This document shows positions 46,506-60,200 of a stretch of 64,000 bases of DNA, in pieces. The stretch covers positions 124,001 to 188,000 of the forward strand of contig JAOALB010000050.1 in the NCBI GenBank assembly GCA_025331125.1. Direction: 5' to 3'. The notes under the pieces are model-generated. The model saw only the letters and a list, made by a program, of their open reading frames with translations, was not told the origin of the DNA and searched no databases. Positions within the stretch are counted from its first letter, which is position 1, and each line of letters begins with the position of its first letter. Origin of the DNA: Mycogone perniciosa (Eukaryota > Ascomycota > Sordariomycetes > Hypocreales > Hypocreaceae). The position numbers and the translations under genes were made by a program.

Positions 46506-49500
46506 GGCAATGTCTACCTATGAAGCGAGATAATATTTTAGCATGCATCTTTGATCGGCATCTGGCGTTTGGATAGGAGTTCGGAACATTGAAGCAAAAG
46601 TACCAGGAACGGAGGATCATGGCCTACAGACACAAGCTAGCACAACTCATCCTCCACGAGGATAGGTTGGGTCCCCCATATGAGCAGCTTCCAGCTCCTG
46701 CAGTCTTATTTGTCTCTTCTTTTTCTTACTTTCTTTTTGCTATTTTACGAGTTTATGACCACTGGTTAATGTTTCCTTTTGGCTGCGCGGAAGCAGAGCT
46801 GTCTAGCCCCATCATCTTTTTTTCATTCGCCCACTTCTACGGCGCTCTCTAGAATTTCGTTGAATGTATATTACCCTTCTCCAACAGTCTCCGACCCAAA
46901 GACTGTCACACTTTTCAGTGTGGTTTTGCATCTCGTCGAATGGTTTTACAAGGGACAGAGGGTTGCAAGTAAGAGAGATGCAGTTGAGGCCACGACTTGG
47001 TGGTAGGAAATGTTTGGTTTATCTTTTTATTCTGACAAAAGATGCAAAGCATCTCTGAATTTGTCGCATGGAGATAGAATAATGGCAGCCTAATATGAAT
47101 GAAGATATGTGGTTGACATGTTGCCTTGCGTCGTGACATCTGGGGAATTGTGTGCTCTAATGTGTCATTGCAAAGGCCCTTGCTGAAGGTTGCGCCCAAC
47201 GTCCTTGACTCTTCCTACAGCTCATCGGCACGCGAGTTGATAAAGATCCTACTAGCCTACAAGCGAATGGACGTTATTCAACGTTATTTCCGTCTTACAC
47301 GGGGTGACACCACCTGTAAGGCGTCAGTCAGCTTACGGGCCGAACTTGTGGTGCGTAAATCCAGAAATCTACTGATACCATCCTCACCGATGGAGAGGTT
47401 AGAAACCTGGGCAGTCACAGCTCTCCCGAGCATCAAAGATACTGAAGAGATTGAAGTGCTCCTTCTCTATCCCTAGTCATCATCGGACTAAGGGGGAGGG
47501 CTCACGGCATTTCCTTTACGAAATCCGGCTGTTGACGCGATGACACATTGTATTACGCAGCTCTTCGCTCGCAAAGGCACTATTGACGTCGCTGAGTCCG
47601 TTCATTCTCGCCGTCTCTCCAATCACCATGCTCTCCATAACTGAACACGATAGACTATCTACTCATATCGCGAGAGATAGTACGAAAGATGGAGGACGAA
47701 GGACGAAAGACCCAGTTGCACTTGCTACGCTCGGTAGGTCCGAGAACAAGTACGCTTGAAGCAAGCGGGCCAGGCTATAAGCAAGAAAAGATGGGACATT
47801 ACGGGTATAAGATCAGAGCGGGTTTGGGAGGAGTGGTTGACGAAGGAACTTATGCTAGGCCAAGGTAGCTCGGCCGATAAGCCGGTCTTACGGACATTGG
47901 CGGTCGAAAGTGCCGCCAGGTCGGATTTTGTTCTTGCGTCAGTCGTTGCGGACAGGTTGGCGATGCAATGATTTAGAGTATGCTTGGTGGGATTACTCTG
48001 CAAGGTTGGGAGGCATTCCCAGTGGTTGGTGAGTGCATTCTTCTCTGATATGAGCATCTTCAATATACTTGCTGTATGTATTTCACATGTATTACAAGTC
48101 CGAGTATGTAGTCTATGGGGGAATGATGGAGAGGGAGGCTGGGCGATACAGGTGCAATCATGAAGCATTAGTCGCAGGCAGTGCAAAACAAACCCGACGC
48201 AGCAGATTCAGGGATCAATCCAACCCTTCAGAACAAAAATACCACTCCCCACAAAAAAAAGAACGGGTGAAGAGCTGAGTTTGGTGCAAAAGACTGAGCC
48301 GAGAGATGAGGACAGTTACAGAACGTCAATAGCCATAAGCATGAGATTTCTTATCTACGAGGTATATAGGTGCTGCTAAAAATATAAAATTACCCGTAAT
48401 ATCTGCCGTCCGTTTCAGTTGTTATTTTACGTCGACTACGGTGTCCATGTCAGAGGGAAATCCTGCTCTATCGGTATCGGTCCCCTGCTGTTCAATGCTA
48501 CTCGTATGTTTCGAAACTTTGGCGCTGCCAAGCTGTCAGACGTGGCAAAGCAAATGGCCACGCATTGCATGTCAGCGTAAGCACTCTTCGTCAGCCTTAT
48601 TATTATGCTGTGTGTTTTTGGAGCCACAAGTACTCCAGAGCTGGGAATGTAGTGATTAGGTGATGTTTTAGATACGGAGTACATGCATACTTCTGGTCTT
48701 CAAAACTACATACTCCAGCGCATACCATTGCCCGGCTGCCTGGAGAGGTCCCAGATACCTCGTACACAACAGTGGAGAATTGGTGCTGGCTTGTACTCCG
48801 TAGACACGGCACACTGTGCCAAGTCTCTTCCGCCTTCGGTAAATACTACTCCTACCGCTGTGTTATTGAAGAGCAAATAAGTCTGCAGTTTGCATCATGC
48901 AGACTTACGTGAACCTCCCAAGAATCTTAGTTCTAAGACAAAGGCTTGACGCCATCTTGGTTCCCACTGCCATCGTGGCATATCCCGATTCAAAGCCTGT
49001 TCTGTGCTCGTCCTCGTAGCCTTCTCCTCAAAAGTACTATGATGTGCTCCGTACACGCCTTTTGTTCCTCACCCCCCATCCTTCTGACCCCCATTTTCGG
49101 GGACCCACAACTCCAGGCCAGGGCAAATCCTGCAACTGAAGCATAGAGCCAATCGCTGGGGTTCAGAATGACGTTGCAGGGATCCACAGGTGGGGGCACT
49201 TAGCACCATGCGAGGGACCCTGGTGCCGCAGCCACTGACGTCACCCACCCGTCGACTATTTCGACAACATGGATTCTCCCTGGACCTGTGTCTGTTTGGA
49301 CGTTGGCCAATAGGTATCTATGGGATTTCGGGAGGGGACAAAAGCAATATGCCCAAAGACTTTGTTTCTGCTAATACAGTTCGCCGATTGGCTTTTGATG
49401 CTGCTTGCATACCAAGGCATTGCGTAATTCCATGTGCATTTATCGACGCAGATGCTCACCAGAAGGAGCGAACACCCTAATCCAGATGGCATGACGATCC

Positions 49501-52500
49501 GATGCGATCCGATGCAACTGTGCCCACCTCTCCTTGTCAAATCGGCCTGTGATAGATTCATCAGACGGTGTACGTACATACACACCAAGCAAGGGTGCGT
49601 TAGCTCTTCTGCCTTTGCAATTTTCCAGCCCGGGCACGCGCAAAGGTTGTCATTTGATCCACTCGCTCTTTCACTCTCTCTCTCTTGCGAAGAAGTACTT
49701 CGTACTCTCCCTCCCACTCATCTCTCAGATCCTTGCTTCAATCCCCTTGTTCGAACCCGCGCACGTACATTACATACATACTCGTACATGCGTGCCGCTT
49801 TTTGTAGATAAACCCCTTCCCGAGGCGAGCGAGGTATGCGCCGGAGATTTTAGTACTGCATGTAGCGCATGGGCTACGCAAGCGCCATCTCTCCTCCTTC
49901 AATCGGGCCCCAGCCCTTGGACAAGGGAATCCGATATGCTGTTACGGAGTACACGGGTCGCAAAGCAAAGACATGGAAAACAAGCCCCCGACGTCACTCG
50001 GTCGTGCCTCGTTGACTTTTCCCCTTTTGCACTTTTCACGTTGATGAAGGGGAAATCTTGTTTACATGCACACCCTCCCTCCAGGAGACACTGTATACAC
50101 GTGAAAAGTACTCCGTATGTGAATACATGTGCTACTTACGGAGCTGTTCATACGGAGTACATTGTGAAGAGGAAACCGCAGCATTCCCCCTAGCAATGAA
50201 ATACTACGCATACTCCGGACACTGTTTTCCCTTGTCAAAAGGACTACGGAGTAAATACATCATATTCCGGAACTAAATGCTTATATTTTGTATCCTGAAT
50301 AGGCATTAGGCGCTTACATACACACTTGTTACGCAGAGTTTAAGACTTTGACGGCTAGCAACCATAACCAAGCTTTTGCAGCATCGTGACGACGTGGACC
50401 CCTCTGTCATCCACACACACTTGTGGGCTACGCTTCTTTCAACGTCTTGCGCCGTTTACGTAGGAGCTTCTTATTCTAGAAATGCCTAAATCGAGAAACA
50501 GGATTGAGCAGAGAGCATCGTCACTTTGTCCTCAATTACGTCATAGGATCCAAAACATGAATCTGAGATGCCTCTGACTTCATCCACCGGTTGGTATGTA
50601 TGGAGCACACGACCAACGAGGACAGGATGATGATTCGTGGTGAAATATGAACCAATTTTTCCATGCTCTTGATTTGTCCGTGGTACATACCTCGTGATAC
50701 ATCTACTTGCCATTCACATGTATGGACACCTAAGTCCAACCTTGAGTAGCCTGTTGTCAGAAATCGTTCCTGGAATCCGGGGCCCCAAACACCCCTTTCA
50801 ACCTGCTGCAACAAGATGACAGTTGAATGAACTTCCTGAAGGAGCAGAATATGGAGAATAGCAAGCTTCTCCACTGAGAGCAAGAAAGGGAAGAACCACA
50901 AAACTCCTCGCCATCGTCTGTCGATCTTGGGGTGCAGCATACCTCGCTCGCTCCACAAGACCTCAATATCATCACACCTTCCGTACATGCATGGCCTACC
51001 CACCATGGATCTCGTAAGAATACAACGTCTAGCTGTCCATCCATGCGTATGGGGATCGTAGGAGCACGTATGAACTCCTTGCCGACTCCCTCCCGGTGTA
51101 CTTGCCCGTCCCATCCCAGCCTCTTTGGCATCCATTTCAATCATCCCGTAGCATTTCCAGTATCCTCCCCCTTGCCCCTGTCCCAACCGGTATGTCCGCC
51201 CGTCCTCTCATCCCCTCTAACCAGAAACACAACCCCCACAAAGCTTGTCCGGTCTTGACAACACCGCCTTACGGCCTCCTTTCCCCAACAAGGCAGCGAT
51301 GTTCAGCTCTGAAACGCCCGCCCCATTCCTGCTTTGGCTAATGATCAGCTTCAACCGCCTTATCTCTTCCGGTATGCCAAAAACCAATCATCTTCGCACT
51401 CTCTTACGCGTAACCTTGATGGGTTCGCATGCCCCAGTTAACACCGCTCAGTGGCAAGGACAAGCGGAGAAAAGAAAAAAGCACAGTCGCACGATAATTA
51501 TTAGTATTTCATTCTAGGAAATCCGAGCCTGTCATGGCTTAATCCCCCAGACCCGGGCCCCATAAGCAGAAACCGGGTTTGGATGGTAGATGAAACACGG
51601 GACGAAAATACGATACTACACCAGCTACTATCGTCAATCTGTCGTTTTTGGGGCGCGTTAGGAACGGAAGCACGCCTCTCCCGCCCGACGATCCCGCGCG
51701 GCTTTTCCTTCAGAAACTTCCCAGAAGCCCTTCCTATGCTCCTTTCGGGGCTTCCGTTCTGTAACCACCTCTTTGGGACATCTCAACCGCGATCGTCGTA
51801 AGAAACACGGCATGCTGCGTCCCCTTGCCCCCATGCCCCAAAGACTTTAGGCCTTTTACCGGCAGCTCATGCGACGGGTTAAGATGAGATCAACAAGGGG
51901 CGGGAACTTTTTCTCACACATGTACGTACTCGTAGTAGAAGGAAAATGCCCGAGTCATATCAAAAATTCGTATATTCAACAACGGCTCTGTACGCCGTTA
52001 TCGAATGGGGTATATCATCACCATAAGAAGTTATTGTACATTGCCCAACAGCTGCATAGGCAGTCTGGTTCGCATCCATCCATTCCTCCCCTCCCACCAG
52101 TGTCTGTGTATTCGTGATGATATAAGTCTGAAATTGCTTCCTTTCGTGCTAGCGACAAGGCCAAGGCGCTGCAAAGTGACCTGAAGATGAATTCAACCCC
52201 CAACGCCGAATTGGAAGGGGTCCGTCCCTCCAATTAAAACTCATAACCCAATAATCGTCATACCAAAGTGATCAAACGTCGTACAAACATTGCTTGCTGC
52301 GCGCGTCCAGACCGTTCAATGCGATGCGTCGGTATCCAAGATGATCGGCCCAAATCATGTACGTAGCCGTATCCTTTACTATCCCATCTACCTTCCTCCA
52401 ACCTTTTGGCCCCTTTCTCTATGTCATGTTTGTCGTAAGATGAAGTTTCAAAACGTGCCGATTAAATCCCAATACTATAGTCGATTCAACGGCTGTTGTT

Positions 52501-52633
52501 CCGCAAATCCTGTGGAGCCCCAAGGCGGTTGAGGAGAAGAATTTTGTTGTCTCGAACTATGCGAGACCATTTGTAGAAGAAAAACTCCGTTCAATGACCG
52601 AAAATCGAGGTGTGGCCCTTTTGAGTGATCCCT
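46506..52633. other. 6.1-kb gene-poor region upstream of the flbC-like 3' end
   Basis: No open frame here carries a recognisable domain, a plausible intron set or a steady codon pattern. I see TACGGAGTA/TACTCCGTA words at 48673, 48793, 49943, 50109, 50151 and 50245, and a CT-rich run at about 49,665-49,690 resembling a fungal 5' leader, though no credible coding sequence follows it. A pyrimidine-rich run occurs at about 51,150-51,240. Long 3' ends of rax2 and flbC-like transcripts, or non-coding RNAs, could lie here. Confidence 0.5.
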
Positions 52634-53882
52634 TTAATCTGAGTGGTGGTCCTCGGAGCCCGCTTCTGATCGAGCGTCACTTCGATGTACTTTTCGGTGG
52701 CGTCGTAGATTGGAGACAACTGAAAAGTGTCGCCCACATCCTTCAACTTCACAGGCGAATGCTAATAATCATGAGCATGGACCCCTTTCACAATCACAAA
52801 TGATGGGGATGAGACTTACGCTTTTCACCGGTGTGGCTGTACATGTGCGTCTGCAACGAGCTTGGCCTTGTGAATCGCTTGTCACACACCTTGCACTTGT
52901 GCTTCTTCTGCGTGCTGGTCGAGACCTTTGAGTTGAACGAGCCCATCATGGATTGTGGTGCGGGCGGAATCTGCGACGTTATGAGGCCTTGCGGTCGAGG
53001 TAGCGTTCTTGAGGTGACAGACTCAATGTCTGATCCAGCAGAGTAATCGGAGACAGAGTCGCCATAATAGGAGCTAAAATTGCCGGACGAGATGGACGAG
53101 CTGGTCGAGTGTGTCGAGGGGAAACCGTACGAATCCACAGATGACCGATCACTGCGGCTACCATAGATGTTCCTTGGGGTCTCCTGGCTCATGGCGAGCA
53201 TTCCGTGGCTAGCATCAAGCGCTTCAGCAAAGCCTCTTCGGTCATCGGTGTGAACGCTTCTGAAAGTAAAGTCAGCCCGTCAAGCTCCGGCGACGTCATG
53301 TTGCGTCGAATGGGTCGGGGAGGCTACTCACTGTTGGGAGAATCTCCGTGAGGCGTCAGATTCATGGCCAAGGGCACTAAAGGCGGGCGGTCGTACAGGG
53401 GCAGGTGCGTAGCCCATAGCATAAGGTGCAGCAGCTGGAGACGCAAAGTGGCCGTTGACGGGTGAAGCTGTCGTAGCGTAGGTGGCTTCCCCGTACGCAG
53501 CCGAAGTGGTCTGCATGCGGTTCATGCTCAAAAGGTCTTGACACATGCTAAGTTAGGTGATGCGCGGACAATGGATATGAGAGAAGGGAAACTCACCCGC
53601 TGAAGCAGTGGTAACGGGCACTGACCCATATGAGGACATCGGGGAAGCGCTGCTGGTATTAGTGCGGGCGCTGTGAGCCTTGCCAGCCATGATGTTGAGG
53701 TTCAGAGTAGGCGGTTGTTGGTTTCCCACAAAGAGGCTGCCACCAGCCACTGCTGCGGTTTGGTGGGTTGAAGACGACGAAGACCATGGGTTTGAGAAGG
53801 TGGGAGCCTGGCCGTGAGCCGGATAGTCGAAGTTCAATACGGGACCGAACCGCTGCTGTGATGTGTCCAACGTCATGGTCAT
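52634..53882 (-). CDS. C2H2 zinc-finger transcription factor, FlbC-like
   Basis: Four exons on the minus strand: 53882-53597, 53536-53332, 53259-52820 and 52761-52634, giving 352 residues. The first 270 or so are Ser/Thr/Ala/Pro-rich and unlike any fold I recognise. Near the C-terminus are two adjacent C2H2 fingers: CKVCDKRFTRPSSLQTHMYSH, then TGEKPFACEVEGCGRHF and SNLRRHRKVH, with intron 3 placed in the TGEKP linker. The length and this C-terminal pair match the conidiation regulator FlbC of Aspergillus (about 350 residues), which activates brlA; other C2H2 regulators remain possible. Intron 1 skips the AG beside its CTAAC branch site; using that AG would give an early stop. The gene stands alone within a 16-kb gene-poor stretch, as is common for developmental regulators. 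Confidence 0.82.
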
Positions 53883-55700
53883 GATGAGGGGACGGACAAT
53901 GGTGGTGTCAGAGGGAGATAATGGCCTTTATGAATCCGATGTTGTTAGGTGGGCAAATTCGGGCTGTGCGAGTACGAGTATAAGTGTGATGTGCCAAGTC
54001 TTTCCCTTGCTTGCGAGAGAGTGCGAGCGGTGCGAGTGTGTGTTGTTTATGTTTGTGTGTGTGGAAAAAAGGTTTGTTGATCAGATGCAGGATCCCGACC
54101 TAAAAGAAAGCCAAGTCGTAACACAGATCAGAGACAACAAGATCCCACCTGGAGTTGGGAATGGGTTTGTCGGAAAGCCAAGTGTGGGATCAGCGAAGTC
54201 TTAAGTGTGCGCTCCGGTCTGAATTGACGTGCGTCAGTTTTAGTGGGATGCCAGAGGCGGTCCCGGGTTGACCTGGTGTGACGACTCTCTGGTTGAAATG
54301 ATCGGCAGACCGGTGGCCCTTAGCAAAGGCCGAGGGGAGACAGGGCTAATCGATGAGGTAGGGTTGGGTAGCCTGTACGAGCAGTAGTAGCTAGGAACAA
54401 GAGCCGGCCAGGGGGGTTGCAGGTTGGCTGATTTAAGTACGTAGCAACAAACGTTTGGTGAAAACCCACAGGTCCCATAGCAGGACTCCGTTATGGAGCA
54501 CCAGCTCAGCGCAGCGCAGCGCAACAGGGCCAAGTCGATGTGGAGAGTATGGAGAAGACGGAGATGCTGGAGATGGCAGAGGTCAAGGGGAGAGAGACAA
54601 GCAGTGAGACGTCAAAATGCTCGGGGTGGGTATATGGGAATGGGAATGAGTGGCCAAGCGAGGATTGCGAGCGCTGCCCTGGGCTTGGTTGGCGGTACTC
54701 CGTGCCTGGCCAAAATAAAGTGGGCGCAATTTAGACGACGCTGAAGAGGTTTAGAAACGTGCTGCAGGCAAAGGCTGCTCAACAGCCAGTATCCTGGAAA
54801 GTATGTCGGTTGGGCGTATAATTGCGTTCGCGATCCAAAAGGTGAAATGGAGGCTCGAATAATGGTGGGTTTTTTTTTGGTTTCTCTGCCGCAGGAACAT
54901 GACGAAGGGCGGCCAAGAGCCCATACAAGTACGAGTATTGTTGCTCAAAGACAGAGCTATGGAAGTGCTCAGTCCCACGTACCAACAAGAGACCATGATG
55001 TCGACAGCCAGCGAGACGAAGAGCGTGGATCTGAAAGGGGGGGTGGAGATGCAATCTGTGGGAGAGGAAGAAAGAAAACGGGGGTGAGGGAGGTGGAGTA
55101 GAGGGTGGGAGGGTGCATTTAGTACGGAGTACTGCGGAATACGGAGTACGAGGGAGGGTATTTCCTCAGCCAACATATGTGTCTCGAGTACCTCAGACAG
55201 TAACACATGGTGCACTGTACTGCACTGTATCGCAGAGTGAGGGCGAACGGCAGACAGGGGGTCGCCACTGAGATGGATGAGTGGGGCACGAAAATACATG
55301 ATGGATAAATCATAGGGCTACGGCAGTTCCGCCAGCCAGGGCGTCCCAAAGGCCCTGCAAGAGGCAAGACGCCACAGTTGAAGGCTCTGAAGGAGATTAT
55401 GCAGGGACTGTGCGCAGACAGAGGAGACTGTACGGGTTGTAAAATATTGCCATTTCAGGTAGGCATTACTCAGTGAGGGATATGCACGCATGTTCTAGCG
55501 TTAGTATATACGGAGTACAGTGTGCGAGTATGGAGATGGAGACGCTGCACTCCACTCACATCCATTCAAGTATGTGCCCACTGTACTCCATGCGGAGCAC
55601 TACATACTCATATTATACGTGCATATAGACGAGTACGAGTATGTCTTTACGTGTATTCCGCCTCGGAGCCCAGCTGGCAGTAGGAGTATTGGAGTACTAC

Positions 55701-55723
55701 TACGGAGTACATACTACTCCGTA
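55701..55723. repeat. Inverted repeat, 9-bp arms, 5-nt spacer
   Basis: TACGGAGTA at 55701-55709 and its reverse complement TACTCCGTA at 55715-55723 can form a hairpin. Confidence 0.85.
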
Positions 55724-55956
55724 CGCGAAACACACAAACACCAGAGGCGCGGAAGCGACAAAAGTGCGCATGCAATGAACCAACCCATGCTTGATTTCAA
55801 AGAGGCAAAGGTCGCCTTGGGTGGCTTGCCGGGTAGCAATGGCCACATTCTGGCTCTGTGATAATACTCTGGACGGAGAAAATAGAAGCACTAAGAGCAC
55901 TAGGCAGGCAGTACTTCGTACTTTGTAGTAGCAAAAGTAGAAGTGCTTCTTCTTCA

Positions 55957-55984
55957 TACGGAGTACCTCCGTTGGTACTCCGTA
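55957..55984. repeat. Inverted repeat, 11-bp arms, 6-nt spacer
   Basis: TACGGAGTACC (55957-55967) and GGTACTCCGTA (55974-55984) are perfect reverse complements around TCCGTT. Confidence 0.85.
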
Positions 55985-57005
55985 CGGAACTCGTGCGAAA
56001 TACGGAGCGGCGCCATGAAGCAAGGCCGGCCCGCGGGCGGACGGCCGGGGCGTCAATGCATCAGCCCTGACGTAAGGGCTCCCCTCTGGCACGGTAGAAA
56101 GGGGGAGAAGCACGGCGCCATGGACATCATCCGGGGTGGTGGGGGCATGAGAGAGAATGATTGATGAGAGACAAATCAACGCAGATGCAAGCGCTAAAAA
56201 ATCAGGATGCAAAGGGGCAGCAGAAGCACATCAGAGACTGAGACAAACAGCCAGCCAGCAACACGTACGTCCCATCCATCCACCCACCCACACATGGAGA
56301 GCATGCGTCTGTCTGCACTGCATACTCGTACTCCGTACTCGGACACACGCTTGCAGATGTTGTTGCCTGCGCAAGTACGGGGTACAAGCAGTAGTGTTTG
56401 TAGAAGTACTAGTATTACCCGTATTAGTACTACTTCGTAAAGAGAATGGACGGAGGTTCCAGCGAAAACCTGCACTAACAGATATAGTGCTGAGGAAGTG
56501 CTAGTGTATGCCTATAATAAATGTACAGGCAGATATAGGTAGTCGGCCGAAAGATGCGGCAAGCGGACTTAATCGAGCATTCAAACGAACGGATTCGGAT
56601 CCATGCGCTCCTCTAACTATTACGAAGTAAGCAACCAGTCTTCCTAACATACGTACGTATAATGTGGAAGCATAAAAAAACAAGTGTATGCTGAAATGGT
56701 GTCATCTACCAAGTATAGAGCATCCCATACGGAGTAGTACAGTAAAGATACGAGAAGGCATCATCGTCTGCGGGGCCTCTGCAGCATAACGTGGTTCACA
56801 ACAACCCTTTGTGACTTTGACGTAACGTACATGCATTCGCACGCATACGTTCATACGTAACTGTAGTGCTTGGTGGATCTCGCCTTCAAACCTTCCCACC
56901 GTTTATGTCCATGTCATCGCACAAGTTACGCAACCCAACACAAGCCTCCACCGTCATTATGCTTCCCCGCGCCAAGCTCAACATCGTGGACGTCCCCATC
57001 CGTAC

Positions 57006-57026
57006 GTAGTAGTAGTAGTAGTAGTA
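57006..57026. repeat. (GTA)7 microsatellite
   Basis: Seven perfect GTA units in non-coding sequence. Confidence 0.85.
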
Positions 57027-57189
57027 TGTATGCACTACCTCCCATGTGGTTATGAGACAGACCACCCTTTGTCCTTGTTACCGTCTGATTTCCCTGAACC
57101 AGTGGGTTCAAGCAGGTTGTCGGACAATTATCATGCGCTTTGGCAGTTGGCATGAGCGCGTGGAGACGTCACTCGTCATTCCCATGCAG

Positions 57190-57216
57190 CAACAACAACA
57201 ACAACAACAACAACAA
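57190..57216. repeat. (CAA)9 microsatellite
   Basis: Nine perfect CAA units preceded by CAG. One plus-strand frame would read this as poly-glutamine (MQQQQ...AYYNMATEPEG), but that frame is short and has no supporting features. Confidence 0.9.
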
Positions 57217-60200
57217 GCCTATTACAACATGGCAACAGAGCCAGAAGGATCATTTGACAGAGCTAGTTTTCCATAATGTTGTTTTGCACTCTTGCTCAGA
57301 GAGGCCCATGGCACTTGTCCGACGGCCCCGAAATTGGCCAAGATGTTGTTAGCTAACTTTGCGGAGTATCCAATTGCTTTTCCCCCCTTTACGACTACGA
57401 CTACTACGTGCTAATACTGGGTAGTAGCATTGACAAACGCCATCCTCCAACACTACCCCGTATGACGGCTTTCAGGCGCCGGGAGGGGAGGCCGAGTGGG
57501 ATCTTGTGCTAGTGGCGTCCGGCAAACACAAGGCAGCAGGAAACATGTATCCATTCCCGGAGGAATAGCCGCCAACCACAACACTGGTCTTGGCTTCGAA
57601 AAGGCGTTGTCTATCTGTGAATGACAGCCGCATCAATCGGGCAACATGTCATTCGTTGAGATCCATCCTTGCAAGGCAGCTATATTCTCACTGCCACACA
57701 GTGCATTATGCTCTCTATTTACTTTGTACTTGGTAGTTGTAGTACTATCCATGCATACAGACTTGGCCATGTGCAAGCATGCGTGTATACCAATTCAGCC
57801 CTTCATCAACACGTCAAAAGGTGAGAGGTTCGTCCATACGCTCAAACATCACGGGTACCCGCTGGACCCTCAGCTGATTAGAGTTCGCGGCTTACGAGTA
57901 CTAGGAAATGCTGGGTGGGAGTGGCGTTGAGGAGCCGACCATTTACGGCTTACCGGCGTGTGCTTCGTAGGTTCGGCCGGGAATACCAGCTCAGCACAGA
58001 GCCATTTTCTAAATTAACAGCCGGGAAAGCTGCGAAAGCCCAGCAGGTACAACTTTGGAATGATTAATACTGCTAGAGTATTTATACCGAGAACAGCATA
58101 CTGTACAGCTCCATTATCACGGGCTGGCATATCCCTCCCGGCCAATCAACTGCCATATCGGCGTTAAAGTCATCCGCTCCGAGATCCAGCATCAAAAGCA
58201 CACCTCGTGGCTGGTCCACTGGTTGCGCTAGCTGGTGCCCTGTTCTCTCGCTAACCAGAAGACACACGCTGTGGCGCTGGCTGCTTTCCCCATGCGGTCC
58301 GACAGTGTGGTTGTGGCTGGCTTTTTTGAGATGGCGTTTAAGTCCATGTGGTAAAGTAGCAGTAATACGGATGAACATTATCCAGACTCTCTTCTTTTAT
58401 TCATACTTTGTCAAAGTATGGAGTACCGATGTAAGAGTATCAGTGCCAAAGGGAGCCCCTATACTCCGTATGTACGAGCGCATGGTGACAATGCAGTAAT
58501 AAGAGACATGCAGTCAACTCCAAAGGTACCAGTACCCGTACTACGAAGTATTACGGAGCAATTCATCCACACCTCTTCCACCCATAGTCTCGGGCATATA
58601 CTCGCACATACTCGTAGTATCACGACTCCTACTCCGCATTGGACTAACAAGACCATTCAGCCATGCAATTTTAAATCAATAGTCAAATCAATCTTGACAA
58701 AGTTAGCAGGGCTCGAGCATCTACGAGTAGTATTACTAGTACTCGTACGACCTGAAGTATGTACGAAGCACGAAGCACGAAGGCACGGAGTACTCCATAT
58801 CTAGTACTACTACTCCGGAGTACTCCGTACCTATTATGTATAATGCAAATCCGTACTTCTTAATGGACTTACGAGAACGCTGCAATGCAGTGGCGTCAGA
58901 CCCCTGCGGGTAGTGGGGAAGGGAACAGACCTGGCAGGCGCCACCACCACTTCTTCTCCTCGGAGCACCGGTATTTGTACATTCAACATTTAACCACAGG
59001 TCGGGTGGCCAACTCTCACACAATACACATATAGATCCTATTCATTGACCCATTCAGCAAGAAAAAGGTTCCAGTTTCTGTGCGTTACAGAATTCACTGC
59101 CAACTTTGCTGCTGCTGGAACGAGCATCGGAGTCTCAACATTCAAGTGACGTCAAACACGCACACGCACACGCATATTCTTTCACCAGGGCCATCATCAA
59201 ACTGTGTTGCCCCACGAACCGAGGACATGGGTGTAGAGGCCGAAGGCCAGATTGGGACACTTGAAACACGCCGCCTTGGCTAGGCCTCCTCGCTTCTCAA
59301 AAGGTGGGCGCCATGGTCCACAAACACAAGCACGGCGACGGCGCCTAATACTCGTGCATCGAATCGGATGCGACCAGTCTTACTTTCGCAGAATCATCCA
59401 GCGCCGCCAGGCGTGGGTTGTCTTTGCTTTCATGACTCGGCAAAATCCAATTCAGCCCACTGGACGCGGGAGATGACGGCGGTTGAATCAAGCGAAGCCC
59501 GATGCCGAACCACGACGGTGAATAATAAGCACACAGGATAAGGTATCTACGATTACGACGATGTACGGACATGGTCCCCAAGATATTATTTACGGTCCAA
59601 TCAACTTCAGGCGGGGCTTTCGCTGGCAAAAGTCCGTAATGCCGTGATGACAGCGTCGTTTTTCGCGAGAAGCAAATCAGCAGGCGATTCCATATGGGCC
59701 CCCAAGGAATGAGAATTCAAGAGTACGGGGATGGAGACAGAGACGGGGGGACAGGGACGGAGCATCGCAAGATTAACACCAGATACCCGGCATGCTGGCG
59801 GTGACGATCTCCCACACGCCAACCGGCAGATAAGTAGCCGCCGGTTAATCTATTGCACTCCAAAGCATATATGGTAGTCGCATTGGCGATCCTTCGACAT
59901 CCAACCCCAGTTCACGCACAGAGGATGTTGCTACCTGCTTTCAAAATCACAAATCACCTTGAAGAAATTCGAGTGTGGATTGTGTGGAATTCTCCGTCCA
60001 TCCATTGAATCAAAGTGCGAAGGGGACTCTGTCCGTCATAGCTAGACCGCCGCCCATTCGAAGCCATTACGTACAGCCCCCAAATTACTACATACTACGG
60101 AGTACTTCGTACAAGAGACAAAGAACCATGCTGGTGGGCTCTGGGTTCTTGCCAACAAGTTACTACCTTCATGGACCGCCCATCAGAGCTCGCACGCCCT

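Noticed and set aside
49740..49770. TTCGAA-containing tRNA B-box-like sequence
   Set aside because: The flanking bases do not form a T stem and no acceptor stem can be found.
49534..50193. 219-codon plus-strand frame
   Set aside because: No domain, no codon regularity, overlaps several copies of the dispersed 9-mer and has no plausible orthologue features.
50536..51186. 216-codon minus-strand frame
   Set aside because: Composition rich in Cys, His and Trp without any pattern; looks like a chance frame in non-coding sequence.
55700..56212. 170-codon minus-strand frame
   Set aside because: Spans both inverted repeats and simple sequence; no family signature.
57046..57276. Possible poly-glutamine protein at the (CAA)9 run
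   Set aside because: Only 76 codons, no introns that extend it, and the neighbouring sequence is non-coding in character.
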